This document shows positions 1 through 10,386 of a DNA stretch of 64,000 nucleotides, one piece after another (positions within the stretch are counted from its first letter, which is position 1; every line of letters starts with the position of its first letter). The notes under the pieces are model-generated. The model was not told the DNA's origin and did no database searches. It was given only the letters and a program-made list of their open reading frames with translations. The stretch is from Shewanella aestuarii (GTDB lineage Bacteria; Pseudomonadota; Gammaproteobacteria; Enterobacterales; Shewanellaceae): contig NZ_CP050313.1 of the NCBI RefSeq assembly GCF_011765625.1, positions 3,034,501-3,098,500 on the forward strand, given 5' to 3'. Both the position numbers and the translations under genes were made by a program.

Positions 1-627
<627 letters not shown>

Positions 628-645
628 TTCATTATTGAATGAATC

Positions 646-676
646 AAAGGTGAAGAAGCAATTCTTCACCTTTTTT
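646..676 (+). terminator. Rho-independent terminator after pepA
   Basis: A 12-bp stem with a GCAA loop (arms AAAGGTGAAGAA and TTCTTCACCTTT) runs into a T-rich tail about 20 bases after the pepA stop codon. Confidence 0.85.
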
Positions 677-778
677 ATTTGGCTATAGTCAACCTACTCA
701 CAAAATCCCCCATTAACCCCACCGCCGTTTTAGTGTAAACTCGCCAATACCTTACTCACCTGTATAAGCATCAATAAA

Positions 779-1228
779 ATGCCGCAAACTTTGTTTTACC
801 TTATGCCTGATAATCATAATCAAATAAGCGCATTAGATGCCGTCAATCTGGCTGCTTGCCGACTAGCAGAGCAGCATTATAGAGAACAAAAGCAGGTGTA
901 TATTCATTGTCAAAGCAAGCAACATGCCTACCAGATTGACGAATTATTATGGCAATTCGAGCCAAGATTATTTGTGCCGCACAATCTTAAAGGTGAAGGC
1001 CCGACCACAGGAGCCCCTGTTGAAATTGGCTTTGATACCCTTGGCCCCAATAAAAGTCGCCAAGTTCTGATTAATCTTGCAGACCAAGTGCCTCAATTTG
1101 CGGTAAACTTGCCTCATATTATCGATTTTGTGGCTAATGATGAAACGCTTAAGCGAGTCGCCAGACAACGCTATCGTCAATATCAGACTCTGGGTTGCCA
1201 AGTTGCCACCCAAGCATTAGCCGAATAA
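779..1228 (+). CDS. holC: DNA polymerase III chi subunit
   Basis: HolC, 149 aa, is the chi subunit of the clamp-loader complex. It links the replicase to single-stranded DNA-binding protein through the psi subunit. The length matches the family (about 147 aa), and the sequence is HolC-like throughout: an FYLMP start, a YIHCQSKQHAYQIDELLW segment and a late FVANDETLKRVARQRYR segment. It sits between pepA and valS, its conserved position in Enterobacterales and Alteromonadales. The gap to valS is 32 bases with no terminator, so co-transcription is likely. Confidence 0.95.
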   Translation: MPQTLFYLMPDNHNQISALDAVNLAACRLAEQHYREQKQVYIHCQSKQHAYQIDELLWQFEPRLFVPHNLKGEGPTTGAPVEIGFDTLGPNKSRQVLINLADQVPQFAVNLPHIIDFVANDETLKRVARQRYRQYQTLGCQVATQALAE

Positions 1229-1260
1229 ACACTTAATTTAGATTGAGATAAAACGATCCC

Positions 1261-4173
1261 ATGGAAAAAACATACGATCCTAAGTCTATTGAACAAGCTC
1301 TATACCAAAACTGGGAAGAGCAAGGTTACTTCAAGCCACACGGTGATGAATCACAAGGCAATTACTGCATCATGATCCCGCCGCCAAATGTGACAGGTAG
1401 CCTGCACATGGGCCATGCTTTCCAAGATACTATCATGGACACCTTGACCCGCTACCAACGCATGAAAGGTAAAAATACCTTATGGCAAGTGGGCACTGAC
1501 CACGCTGGTATTGCAACTCAAATGTTGGTTGAACGTAAGCTTGAAGCAGAAGAAGGCAAAACTCGCCACGACTTAGGCCGTGACGCCTTTATGGACAAAG
1601 TGTGGGAATGGAAAGCGCAGTCTGGCGGTACCATTACCAAACAGCTTCGTCGTATGGGTGCCTCTGTTGATTGGGACCGTGAACGTTTTACCATGGACGA
1701 AGGCTTGTCTAAAGCCGTTCAAGAAGTCTTTGTTCGTTTATATGACGATGAATTAATATATCGCGGCAAACGATTAGTTAACTGGGATCCTAAACTGCAT
1801 ACGGCAATTTCAGATCTAGAAGTTGAAAACAAAGAAAAACAAGGCCACATGTGGCACTTCCGCTACCCATTAGCAGAAGGTGCATTAACGGCTGATGGTA
1901 AAGACTATTTAGAAGTTGCCACTACTCGTCCTGAAACCATGTTAGGCGACAGTGCTGTTGCTGTGCATCCTGATGATGAACGCTATCAGTCATTAATTGG
2001 CAAATTTATCTTATTGCCAATCGTAAACCGTTTGATCCCTATCGTTGCTGACGATTATGTCGATATGGAATTTGGTACTGGCTGTGTAAAAATCACCCCA
2101 GCTCATGACTTTAACGACTACGAAGTTGGCAAACGTCATGCATTACCTATGTACAACATCTTCACTTTAGATGCCGCAGTACGTGCTTTTGCTGAAGTGA
2201 TTAACACTGACGGCACACCCAACAAAGATATCGAACTGGCTATACCTGAGCGTTATGTTGGCCTTGATCGATTCAAAGCGCGCACAGCAATTGTCGAAGA
2301 GTTTGAAACCTTAGGTTTACTTGAAAAAATCGCCCCACACGGATTAAAAGTTCCTTATGGAGATCGCAGTGGCGTAGTCATTGAACCACTACTTACAGAC
2401 CAATGGTATGTAGCGGTTGCACCAATGGCCAAAACCGCTATTGAAGCAGTTGAAAATGGTGACATTAAGTTTGTGCCACAGCAGTACGAAAACATGTACT
2501 TCTCTTGGATGCGTGACATTCAAGATTGGTGTATTTCACGCCAACTCTGGTGGGGACACCGTATTCCAGCTTGGTACGATGAAAACGGCAAAGTTTATGT
2601 TGGCCGTAATGAAGCTGAAGTACGTGCTAAACATAAGCTTGCGGACTCAGTGGTATTACGCCAAGACGAAGACGTATTAGATACTTGGTTTAGTTCTGCA
2701 CTATGGACGTTCTCCACCTTAGGTTGGCCTGACAACTTAGAAGATTTAAAAACCTTCCACCCAACTGACGTGTTGGTAACAGGTTTTGATATTATTTTCT
2801 TCTGGGTTGCCCGTATGATCATGATGACCATGCACTTCATTAAAGATGAAGATGGCAAACCACAAGTGCCTTTCAAAACCGTTTATGTCACGGGCCTTAT
2901 TCGTGATGAAGCCGGTAACAAAATGTCTAAGTCAAAAGGTAACGTGCTTGACCCATTAGACATGATTGACGGTATCGATCTTGAAAGCCTAGTAACCAAA
3001 CGTACTGGCAATATGATGCAACCTCAATTGGCTGCCAAAATTGAAAAAAGTACCCGCAAAGAATTTGCCGAAGGCATTGAGGCCCACGGTACTGATGCAC
3101 TGCGCTTTACCCTAGCAGCAATGGCATCAACCGGTCGTGATATCAACTGGGATATGAAGCGTCTTGATGGCTACCGCAGCTTCTGTAATAAGTTATGGAA
3201 CGCATCACGTTACGTATTAATGAATACCGAAGTGCAAGCGGATCCTGACAGCAATGAAGCAGGCGAACCTTTAGATTGCGGCCAAATTCTTGTTGATGGC
3301 AAGCCGGGTGAAATGCAACTTTCACTTGCTGACCGTTGGATTATTGGTTTATTCAACCAAACAGTGAAAACCTTTGATGATCACATGGCAGCTTACCGTT
3401 TTGACTTAGCGGCAAACACCTTGTACGAGTTCACATGGAACCAATTCTGTGACTGGTATTTAGAGTTAACTAAGCCTGTATTGCAAAATGGTAGCGAAGC
3501 CGAGCAACGTGGTACACGTCACACATTAGTGACAGTGCTAGAAAAAATGCAGCGTTTAATGCACCCAATTATGCCTTATATCACTGAAACCATTTGGCAG
3601 CGCGTTAAACCGCTAACCAATGTGACTGGTGAAACCCTAATGTTAGCCGAGTTCCCTCGTTATCAAGCTGAAATGGTCGATGCGCAGGCAATGGCAGATC
3701 TTGAATGGGTTAAGCAAGTCATTGTTGCGGTGCGTAACATTCGTGCCGAACTTAACATTGCCCCATCTAAGCCATTAAATGCATTACTACGTGGAGTTAG
3801 CGCACAAGATAAAGCCCGTATTGAAGCCAACCAAACCTTCTTTACAACCCTAGCCAAACTTGAGTCAATGACCATTTTAGCCGACGGTGAAACAGCCCCT
3901 ATGTCGACCACCCAACTTGTGGGCGAAATGGAGCTATTAATCCCAATGGCAGGGTTAATTGACGTTGCTGCTGAAATGGCACGTATTGATAAGCAGCTTG
4001 AAAAATTAGGCCAAGAAATTAGCCGCCTTGAAGGCAAATTATCTAATCAAGGTTTTGTGGCCAAAGCCCCTGCTGCCGTGATTGAAAAAGAACGTGCAAA
4101 AATGGGTGATTTAACTCGTGATATTGACAAGTTAACCGAACAAAAATCTGAATTAGCTAAACTAGAAGGTTAA
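1261..4173 (+). CDS. valS: Valyl-tRNA synthetase
   Basis: ValS, 970 aa, is a class Ia synthetase that charges tRNA-Val in the cytoplasm and edits mischarged threonine. The HIGH-type motif (HMGH, near residue 50) follows the [13 protein letters not shown] signature. The editing domain contains [15 protein letters not shown], and the KMSKS loop appears as NKMSKSKGN. The C-terminus is the expected coiled-coil tRNA-binding arm, rich in Lys and Glu. The gene is a little longer than the E. coli protein (951 aa). A strong terminator follows. Confidence 0.98.
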   Translation: MEKTYDPKSIEQALYQNWEEQGYFKPHGDESQGNYCIMIPPPNVTGSLHMGHAFQDTIMDTLTRYQRMKGKNTLWQVGTDHAGIATQMLVERKLEAEEGKTRHDLGRDAFMDKVWEWKAQSGGTITKQLRRMGASVDWDRERFTMDEGLSKAVQEVFVRLYDDELIYRGKRLVNWDPKLHTAISDLEVENKEKQGHMWHFRYPLAEGALTADGKDYLEVATTRPETMLGDSAVAVHPDDERYQSLIGKFILLPIVNRLIPIVADDYVDMEFGTGCVKITPAHDFNDYEVGKRHALPMYNIFTLDAAVRAFAEVINTDGTPNKDIELAIPERYVGLDRFKARTAIVEEFETLGLLEKIAPHGLKVPYGDRSGVVIEPLLTDQWYVAVAPMAKTAIEAVENGDIKFVPQQYENMYFSWMRDIQDWCISRQLWWGHRIPAWYDENGKVYVGRNEAEVRAKHKLADSVVLRQDEDVLDTWFSSALWTFSTLGWPDNLEDLKTFHPTDVLVTGFDIIFFWVARMIMMTMHFIKDEDGKPQVPFKTVYVTGLIRDEAGNKMSKSKGNVLDPLDMIDGIDLESLVTKRTGNMMQPQLAAKIEKSTRKEFAEGIEAHGTDALRFTLAAMASTGRDINWDMKRLDGYRSFCNKLWNASRYVLMNTEVQADPDSNEAGEPLDCGQILVDGKPGEMQLSLADRWIIGLFNQTVKTFDDHMAAYRFDLAANTLYEFTWNQFCDWYLELTKPVLQNGSEAEQRGTRHTLVTVLEKMQRLMHPIMPYITETIWQRVKPLTNVTGETLMLAEFPRYQAEMVDAQAMADLEWVKQVIVAVRNIRAELNIAPSKPLNALLRGVSAQDKARIEANQTFFTTLAKLESMTILADGETAPMSTTQLVGEMELLIPMAGLIDVAAEMARIDKQLEKLGQEISRLEGKLSNQGFVAKAPAAVIEKERAKMGDLTRDIDKLTEQKSELAKLEG

Positions 4174-4199
4174 TAATAACATACAGTTAATCAAAACCT

Positions 4200-4229
4200 T
4201 AAAGCCAGTACATTTGTACTGGCTTTTTT
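4200..4229 (+). terminator. Rho-independent terminator after valS
   Basis: The stem AAAGCCAGTAC / GTACTGGCTTT has a short loop and a T-tract and lies 27 bases after valS. Its far end abuts a possible minus-strand ORF stop, so the accessory island begins exactly here. Confidence 0.88.
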
Positions 4230-4370
4230 ATTTGCTTAACAGAAGTGGGAAGGTTGTATTGGTAACATTTTCTGCACGAGTTATCTGTAATATAGCAAGA
4301 ACGATGACACCCACAAAAAGAGTGATCTCAAATATATTCTTAATCGTCTTTTTCCATTTTTGTTCACCAT
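4228..4370 (-). pseudogene. Possible remnant of a small cassette-borne membrane protein
   Basis: On the minus strand, just past the attC-like site, an ATG at 4370 starts a short frame. If one A is restored to the A5 run (T5 on the plus strand, 4349-4353), it reads as a roughly 47-residue protein with one hydrophobic segment (FEITLFVGVIVLAIL) and ends at a TAA touching the valS terminator. As written the frame is broken. Small one-TM proteins are common integron-cassette products. No homologue is recognised, so this rests on position and hydrophobic pattern only. Confidence 0.25.
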
Positions 4371-4378
4371 AGTTGTAT

Positions 4379-4467
4379 GCCTAATGCCGCCTACACAGGC
4401 CAAGCGACAGCGAGAACCAGCCCAATACGTTTTTTACATTGGGCGCTTGTGCTTGACCTTGTTATGT
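4379..4467 (-). other. attC-like recombination site (integron cassette boundary)
   Basis: Read on the minus strand, an 89-base imperfect palindrome lies 25 bases after the stop of the 4493-4699 gene. Outer boxes are ACATAAC and ATTAGGC, where canonical attC would have RYYYAAC and GTTRRRY. Inner L boxes GGTCAAGC and GCTTGGCC pair with one G:T wobble, and a further GCCCAAT/ATTGGGC stem lies inside. Gene then palindrome is cassette order. The crossover GTT is changed to ATT, so the site may be degenerate. No integrase gene is in the window. Confidence 0.45.
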
Positions 4468-4492
4468 TTTTTATACCGAAAACAATTCAGAA

Positions 4493-4699
4493 TTAGTCTT
4501 CTAAACGAAAAAGAAGCGATCCGCTACGGTCTGTAGCCTGCTGACCTTCGAAGACACCAACATATTTGCACGGCATTTCCATGTGGTAGACCTCATCTTC
4601 ATCGTTCCGCAGAACCATCTGCCCAGATAAGTTGTAGACGTACTCACCGTCGAATGTTCCTGTGTTCGCTCCACTGGCATCATATACTTGCTTTAACAT
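4493..4699 (-). CDS. Small cassette-like protein, 4-fold beta-flower type
   Basis: This is a 68-aa protein. An upstream ATG at 4729 is possible, but the ATG at 4699 has a near-perfect ribosome site (AAGGAG, 6 bases away) and is preferred. The sequence is made of short strand-like units ending in polar turns (VYDASGANTGTFDGEYVYNL, then MVLRNDEDEVYHME, then YVGVFEG), which resembles the 4-fold beta-flower family; this match is tentative. It has no signal peptide or TM segment. It stands alone on the minus strand between valS and the metallopeptidase gene and is followed by an attC-like palindrome, so it is probably an acquired cassette gene of unknown role. Confidence 0.6.
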   Translation of the reverse strand: MLKQVYDASGANTGTFDGEYVYNLSGQMVLRNDEDEVYHMEMPCKYVGVFEGQQATDRSGSLLFRLED

Positions 4700-4742
4700 T
4701 CTATTCTCCTTTTGAAACATAACTCCCAAGCAGGGGCAGCAA

Positions 4743-4834
4743 CGGCTGAGGGTATCGAAAACAAGATGTTTTCGTTAAGCGGCCATATATGGCGTACAGC
4801 GTCCCGAAGTAGTATCTGCAAAGGGGTTATTACC
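4743..4834 (-). repeat. Dispersed palindromic repeat, copy A
   Basis: A 92-base element is about 91% identical to 20978-21069 in opposite orientation. It carries an internal stem around CGAAAAC/GTTTTCG, the near-palindrome GGCCATATATGGC and the block CGGGACGCTGTACGCCAT. An AT-rich palindrome (CAATTTAAATTG) follows at about 4840-4851, as it does in copy B. It encodes nothing recognisable and resembles REP/MITE-like intergenic repeats. Confidence 0.8.
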
Positions 4835-4963
4835 AATTCAATTTAAATTGATCTCATCAAGACTGTTTATTTCAGAAACCCGAGAAGTTAATAAGCTCTT
4901 TAACTTTGCACTTCATCACATCAAGCAGCATAATGCTGTAAACATGTTAAATAAGATGGCGAT

Positions 4964-7900
4964 ATGAAACAAAAATACTCATTCATCACCCCCGCTCTTT
5001 TGTTGCTATTAACGGCATGTGGCGGCGGAGGAGAATCATCTGAGCCCCCGTAACACCGCCCACAGTGACGCCGCCAGTAACGCCACCGCCAGTTGAAACT
5101 GCTGCACCAACTATTGCCGCTATTCCCCCATTAACCGAATGGAATAATGAGGCCATTAGCATTAGCGCAAATGTGACTCTAGATCCCACTGTGACCGCGA
5201 CTTATCTATGGCAACAAACTGCGGGTGCAGAAGTAATTATCAGTGATGCGGATAAACAGACTGTGATAATTGATGGGTCACAATTAGAAGATGACACGGT
5301 TGTCACCCTTCAGTTAACAGTGACTGACAGTAACAACAAAAGCGCTTCAACTCTGGTTAATATCAGCTTGAACGACCGCATTACAGCAGCCATGAAAACG
5401 GGCAATGCCAGTGATATCACTGGCCCACTTGTCACGTCTTTGGTTAAACGCCTTAATCAAGATTTTCTGCAGACTAAGCTGTTACAAACTGATTTTTTGA
5501 ACACCATTTTTAGTACTGACGCCATCGTATTTGAACCCGGTCAGCATTCACAATTAATTGGAATTAATAATGCGATTCATGGTTATCCCAATAATCCAAC
5601 CTTTGAATTACTGAAAGGGAATCAAGGGCGTATTTTCGCTGCCGCAACAACTCAACAAGGGGTTAATCACGCTGCATTTGGAACCGATATTTTTAATCGT
5701 CTTAATGCAGGACACTTCCCTGAATTTGAAGCCAGCTTTAAGCGGTTATTAGCTTGGCAAATGCAGCAAACATTAACTGATGCATCGACTAACCACATTA
5801 GCCTATTTGGTCTAAATGAATCTGGTGCAAGTCGGGTAAAAACTTGGTTTGCAAGTCACTACCCAAATATGATCGTCACTCATTGTGCCGATAGTGCAGC
5901 AACGAATGACACATTAACAAGTTGCGTTAATGATAGTGATTTAGTGGTTGTTGCCTCAGATGAAGTCTTTACCGATCTTCAACTGAATAGCGTATTGGAT
6001 TCCGCGCTAACTCAAAAAAAACCACTGCTCTATACCCACAGACATTCTTGGAATAGCAAACCACAAACTGCAATTGTGCTGGGAAAAATTCACTTTTCAA
6101 TGCAAGGTCCAGGCGGCCCGGGCAATTTTTTCAGTGCAGATAAAGCTAATTGGAATAACGTTGCTGATATGCAACAAGCCTCACCTTTATTCAATGATGA
6201 GCAAAAATGGGTTAACGGATTCTTAAACCAAGAATTTCCGTTTAATTTTAGCCAGTGCCAAACAGATTGTGATGCCGTTTATAACGACAGTTACCGCCCA
6301 AGTTTACTCGCAATAAAGCAACGTATTAATCAGTTAGATCAAAATAAAATAGCGCTTTTCGAACAAGAAAATAGCCATGCTATTTATAAAAAGATAGTAC
6401 TACTTGGCGATGTTTATCGTCAGGATATTCAGTATCCAATGAATGTCGCCAGTATAGATAACTTAAGTTTCGCCAAAGCCTACTTTGCTGATCACAGTAT
6501 GTTTTATACCCGCTCATTTAGCATGGTACCTAACTCACTGGGTAACTTTAGCCGCACTGACTTTAGCCATGTTTCACCTAAAGATAAGCAAATTAACCTG
6601 ACCAGTAAAAGTGGATTCCGCTCGACAGGGGTTTATCACATTCCCGGTCAACCAATGAGTATCAAGCGCTTGGACAATAGTGCAGTCCGTACATGGGTAT
6701 TTGTTAATACTCAGCGTTCAGGCTCCACCAAAGAGTTTGGCGATAATACTTACAACAGACCTAAATATCTGCAGTCACCTCAAATTGAGCTTAAAAACGG
6801 TGAAACAATCACCCTAACAAGCGCTTATGGTGGCCCGGTGCAAATACGATTTGAAGAGTCCGATATCAACACTCAATTCAGCTTTAGCAATATTGGGGAG
6901 CACCCGTATTGGCGTGATGGAATGGATGCCAATACCTTTGCCACCTCACTTGCTCAGGCCGATTACGATTGGGCAGAAATCGCCAGCCCACATTTTGAAG
7001 TGCATTCGCAAATCGATAAAATGCAGAAAACGATGGCGCTTTATCCTCGTTGGAATAGTGCAGATACCATGGCTGAGGCCATGAACAATAACTTACATAA
7101 TTTGCCGCATGTTTTAGCCGGTTATCAAGGCCCGAATATCGATACCGTGGCTGAAATTGTAGATTTTGCTAATAACCATAATTTAGCAATCGCGCAATTG
7201 AACAAGGTAAAACACATGAATGCAGACCAAGCAACCTGTGGTTCAGGCTGTTCAGGTAATCCTTATGATGCATTTTGGAGTTTCAACCCACTAGGTCATG
7301 GCGATATTCATGAGCTCGGCCACGGATTAGAACATTCAAAACTGCGTTTCGATGGCGTTGATAGTCATGCGTCTACCAATCCATATTCTTATTACACTAA
7401 GTATATGAACTACTTATCTTTAGGTGAGCTACCAAACTGTCAATCATTACCGATAAAAAATGAGTTTGATTTACTGCAGCAAAGCGTGCAAACAGCGGAT
7501 CCATCGGCCTTTATGAAAGCCGCCAACTTGAGCGGTTGGAACCAAGGCATGTCCATTATGGTGCAAATGTATGCCACAGCCCAAAAGCAAGGAGCCTTAT
7601 CTAATGGCTGGCATTTACTGCCTAGGCTGCATATTATTTTGCGCGAGTTTGAAAATGCTAAAAATGATGTCAGTAAGTGGGATGCGATTAAAGCTCAGCT
7701 TGGCTTCAGTCTTTTTGAACAAACCGAGGCTAAATCAATCAGCAATAATGATTTTCTGGTCATTGCCATGAGCCATGCCACTAAACTTAATTATTTACCG
7801 CTGTTTGATATGTGGGGATTAACGGTTTCTGATAAAGCCAAGTTACAAGTGAACCAATTTGGCTATGCAGCCACCATCAAACAAGTTTTCGCATTTGAAA

Positions 7901-7974
7901 AAGACGGTTATTGCTACGGTTTAGATATGCCAACCGTGGCTATTGATGGCATTCACCCTTGGCCTTTAAACTAG
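4964..7974 (+). pseudogene. ImpA-like zinc metallopeptidase lipoprotein, frameshifted near the N-terminus
   Basis: The gene starts at ATG 4964 with a lipoprotein signal peptide (lipobox LTAC, then GGGGE), but hits TAA at 5051. The remaining 969 codons are open in another frame (first in-frame start GTG 5065). One extra C in the C5 run at 5045-5049 would join them into a protein of about 1003 aa with a Pro/Thr-rich linker. An Ig/PKD-like domain (about residues 40-140) comes next. The late zinc motif HELGHGLEH (HExxH) follows GHGD, as in the ImpA (M88) and related M60 peptidases that cut mucin-type glycoproteins. It is probably a surface-exposed protease. As written it would lack export. Confidence 0.75.
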
Positions 7975-7997
7975 CGAAGCAAACTACCAACCAATAA

Positions 7998-8035
7998 AAT
8001 CAGAGGGTTAATTACATTATCCCTCTGATTTTTAT
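7998..8035 (+). terminator. Terminator after the metallopeptidase gene
   Basis: The stem ATCAGAGGG / CCCTCTGAT is followed by TTTTATT, 25 bases after the stop codon. Confidence 0.85.
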
Positions 8036-8210
8036 TCTCCTTGAGATCATACTCATCAACTCGGGCTTTTAATCGCACTTTTGCAAGTGAGTTTATCAAC
8101 AAGCGCCTCCCGTATAAATCAGCATAATTTATCAATTATACTGGTCAAATAGTGCTAATTACTGTAAAAGCTTCAGCCAAAATCATCATCCAATTAAACG
8201 GTACACCACT

Positions 8211-8546
8211 ATGTCAGATAAATTCTTTTTTAAAGGTCGCAGAACCCCAAAACCGGCCTATGGCGAAAGTGGCTATAACACCAAACGCCAGACAAAAATT
8301 GGCACCAAAGCAAGCCCGCTTCAGTTATCCGTTCAAACGGAAGAGCGTAAGCAAGCTGTACAAATCATGGTTGATGAACAACACTTATTTGCGGTTATTA
8401 GCGTAAATAGTGACGTTGAAGAAAACATTGTTGAACTTGAAGGTATATTAAATAAACCTAAAGCCGTTGTGGCTGAAGCAAAAATCAATCGCAATGACCC
8501 ATGTACTTGCGGTAGTGGCAAAAAATACAAAAAGTGTTGTGGATAA
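8211..8546 (+). CDS. SEC-C metal-binding motif protein, PBPRA1643 family
   Basis: This 111-aa cytoplasmic protein ends in the SEC-C zinc motif [17 protein letters not shown], the same knuckle that ends SecA. The N-terminus (DKFFFKGR, then [19 protein letters not shown]) is typical of the PBPRA1643 family found in Shewanella, Vibrio and Photobacterium. A middle beta-rich section ([22 protein letters not shown]) lies between. The function of the family is unknown; a metal-dependent protein-interaction role is inferred from the motif. It is monocistronic, with its own terminator directly behind. Confidence 0.9.
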   Translation: MSDKFFFKGRRTPKPAYGESGYNTKRQTKIGTKASPLQLSVQTEERKQAVQIMVDEQHLFAVISVNSDVEENIVELEGILNKPKAVVAEAKINRNDPCTCGSGKKYKKCCG

Positions 8547-8568
8547 TACGTCCCTAACACTCAAAATC

Positions 8569-8596
8569 AAGCGAGCATTTAGCTCGCTTTTTTTGT
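8569..8596 (+). terminator. Terminator after the SEC-C gene
   Basis: The stem AAGCGAGC / GCTCGCTT has a four-base ATTT loop followed by a T7 tract. Confidence 0.88.
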
Positions 8597-8716
8597 TTAA
8601 GAAATACTCAACCATCACGTGATAGGGCAATTAAGCCAGAGTTGTTTTGTAATTAGCGTTAATTTAGGTAAAGTGTCTGCCAATTTCGCTAAATAATCAT
8701 AACAAAAGGGTGACAT

Positions 8717-10252
8717 ATGAGCGCTAATTCACACTCAGGTAACGACCTCAGTGAAGTGAAACAATTAGGCATGTGGGCGTCAATTACCAGTTTAGGATAC
8801 ATATTCTGGATAGTTGGCGGAATGGAATTGGTTGAGCGTATTGCTTATTACGGTGTAAAAGCCAGTGCGGGGTTATATGCAAAATCACCGGTATCGGAAG
8901 GTGGTTTAGGCATTGATTTACACGATTACGGTATTATTCTTGCCGCTTGGGCATTGCTGCAAACCTTTATTCCAGTTTTTACTGGTGGCATATCTGATCG
9001 CGTTGGCTACAAAGAAACTATATTTGCCTCAACTATTATCAAAATCATGGGTTATCTCACCATGGCTTTGTTCCCTAACTTCTGGGGCTTTTTAGGCGGT
9101 GCTATGCTGCTCGCTGCCGGTACTGGAATATTTAAACCCGGTATTCAAGGGACATTAGTACTCTCAACAAGACGTGAAAACACCTCTATGGCTTGGGGTA
9201 TATTTTACCAAGTGGTCAACATTGGCGGTTTTTTAGGCCCCTTAGTTGCGGTGCATATGCGTCAGTTATCTTGGGATAACGTGTTTTATGCCTGTGCTGC
9301 CATTATTTCGCTTAACTTCCTATTTTTATTAGCCTATAAAGAGCCCGGAAAAGATGAACGTATTGAGCGCGCTCGCAAGGTTAAGTCTGGTGAAATTCAA
9401 CAAGAAGCCCTATGGAAAGATGCCCTACATGAACTAAAAAAACCTGTAGTTATATACTATATGTTAGTGTTTGCTGGCTTCTGGTTTTTGTATAACTCAC
9501 TGTTTGATGTGCTACCTATTCATATTGCTGAATGGGTTGATACCAGCATTATTGTTACCTCTTTATTTGGCCCAGAAGGAACCAGCAGCGGTATTTTACA
9601 ATTCTGGTTAGGCTTAAATAATGAAGGCACTAAGGTCATGCCTGAGGGTATGCTGAACTTAAACGCAGGTATGATCATGACCACCTGTTTTTTAGTGGCC
9701 GCTTTTACCGCTAAATATCGCATTACCACTGCCATGTTAGTTGGCTGTATTTTAAGTATTGCCGCCATTATGTTGGTTGGGGTATTTAATGCCGCGTGGA
9801 TGATAGTGTTAGCCATTGCAATGTTCTCGTTAGGGGAAATGATGATCAGCCCTAAAAAGAATGAGTTTATGGGCAACATTGCCCCTGAAGGTAAAAAAGC
9901 CATGTATCTCGGTTTTGTCATGCTACCGCAAGGCATTGGTTGGACTTTAGAAGGCTACTTTGCGCCTAAGCTTTATCAAATGTATGCCTCAAAAGAAATT
10001 ATTTCTCGTGATGAATTAGTTGCCCGGGGCATGAGCCAAGCGGATGTTAATGCGATTCCACAAGGGGAAGCTTTTACACGCTTGGTGGAGTTTACTGGAA
10101 TCGAAGCGCAACCATTAACGCACATGCTGTATGAAGCGAATAATATTGGTATGGCTTGGTACATTATTGCAGCCATTGGCATTATCTCTGCGGTCGGTAT
10201 TTTTATATACGGTAAATGGTTACTGACAATGCAGCGCCAACAAGCGAGCTAA
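8717..10252 (+). CDS. MFS transporter, POT/PTR2-like
   Basis: This 511-aa inner-membrane transporter has about 12-14 hydrophobic segments. ERIAYYGVKA in the first helix region resembles the ExxxxYY motif of proton-coupled peptide transporters, and FKPGIQGTLV resembles the FKPN segment of helix 4. GGISDRVGYKETI is the MFS loop 2-3 motif. The substrate is probably di- or tripeptides or a related small molecule, but the similarity to known peptide permeases is partial. A good ribosome site (AAGGGTGACAT) precedes the start. The gene converges with the decaheme cytochrome gene on a shared terminator. Confidence 0.82.
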   Translation: MSANSHSGNDLSEVKQLGMWASITSLGYIFWIVGGMELVERIAYYGVKASAGLYAKSPVSEGGLGIDLHDYGIILAAWALLQTFIPVFTGGISDRVGYKETIFASTIIKIMGYLTMALFPNFWGFLGGAMLLAAGTGIFKPGIQGTLVLSTRRENTSMAWGIFYQVVNIGGFLGPLVAVHMRQLSWDNVFYACAAIISLNFLFLLAYKEPGKDERIERARKVKSGEIQQEALWKDALHELKKPVVIYYMLVFAGFWFLYNSLFDVLPIHIAEWVDTSIIVTSLFGPEGTSSGILQFWLGLNNEGTKVMPEGMLNLNAGMIMTTCFLVAAFTAKYRITTAMLVGCILSIAAIMLVGVFNAAWMIVLAIAMFSLGEMMISPKKNEFMGNIAPEGKKAMYLGFVMLPQGIGWTLEGYFAPKLYQMYASKEIISRDELVARGMSQADVNAIPQGEAFTRLVEFTGIEAQPLTHMLYEANNIGMAWYIIAAIGIISAVGIFIYGKWLLTMQRQQAS

Positions 10253-10316
10253 TTGACTCAATACGACTCAAATAATTAAAGGCTATTCTGAGCAACTGTG
10301 ATGAAATCAGAATAAC

Positions 10317-10350
10317 AAAAAGGGAGACTGGATAGTCTCCCTTTGTTTTA
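10317..10350. terminator. Bidirectional terminator between transporter and cytochrome genes
   Basis: The stem AAAGGGAGACT / AGTCTCCCTTT has A-rich and T-rich flanks, so it can serve both converging genes. Confidence 0.85.
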
Positions 10351-10386
10351 TCTAGCTAATCATCAACTCACAACATATCTGATAGC

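Noticed and set aside
8152..8406. 84-codon frame overlapping the SEC-C gene
   Set aside because: It is in another frame of a recognised family protein and has no homologous features.
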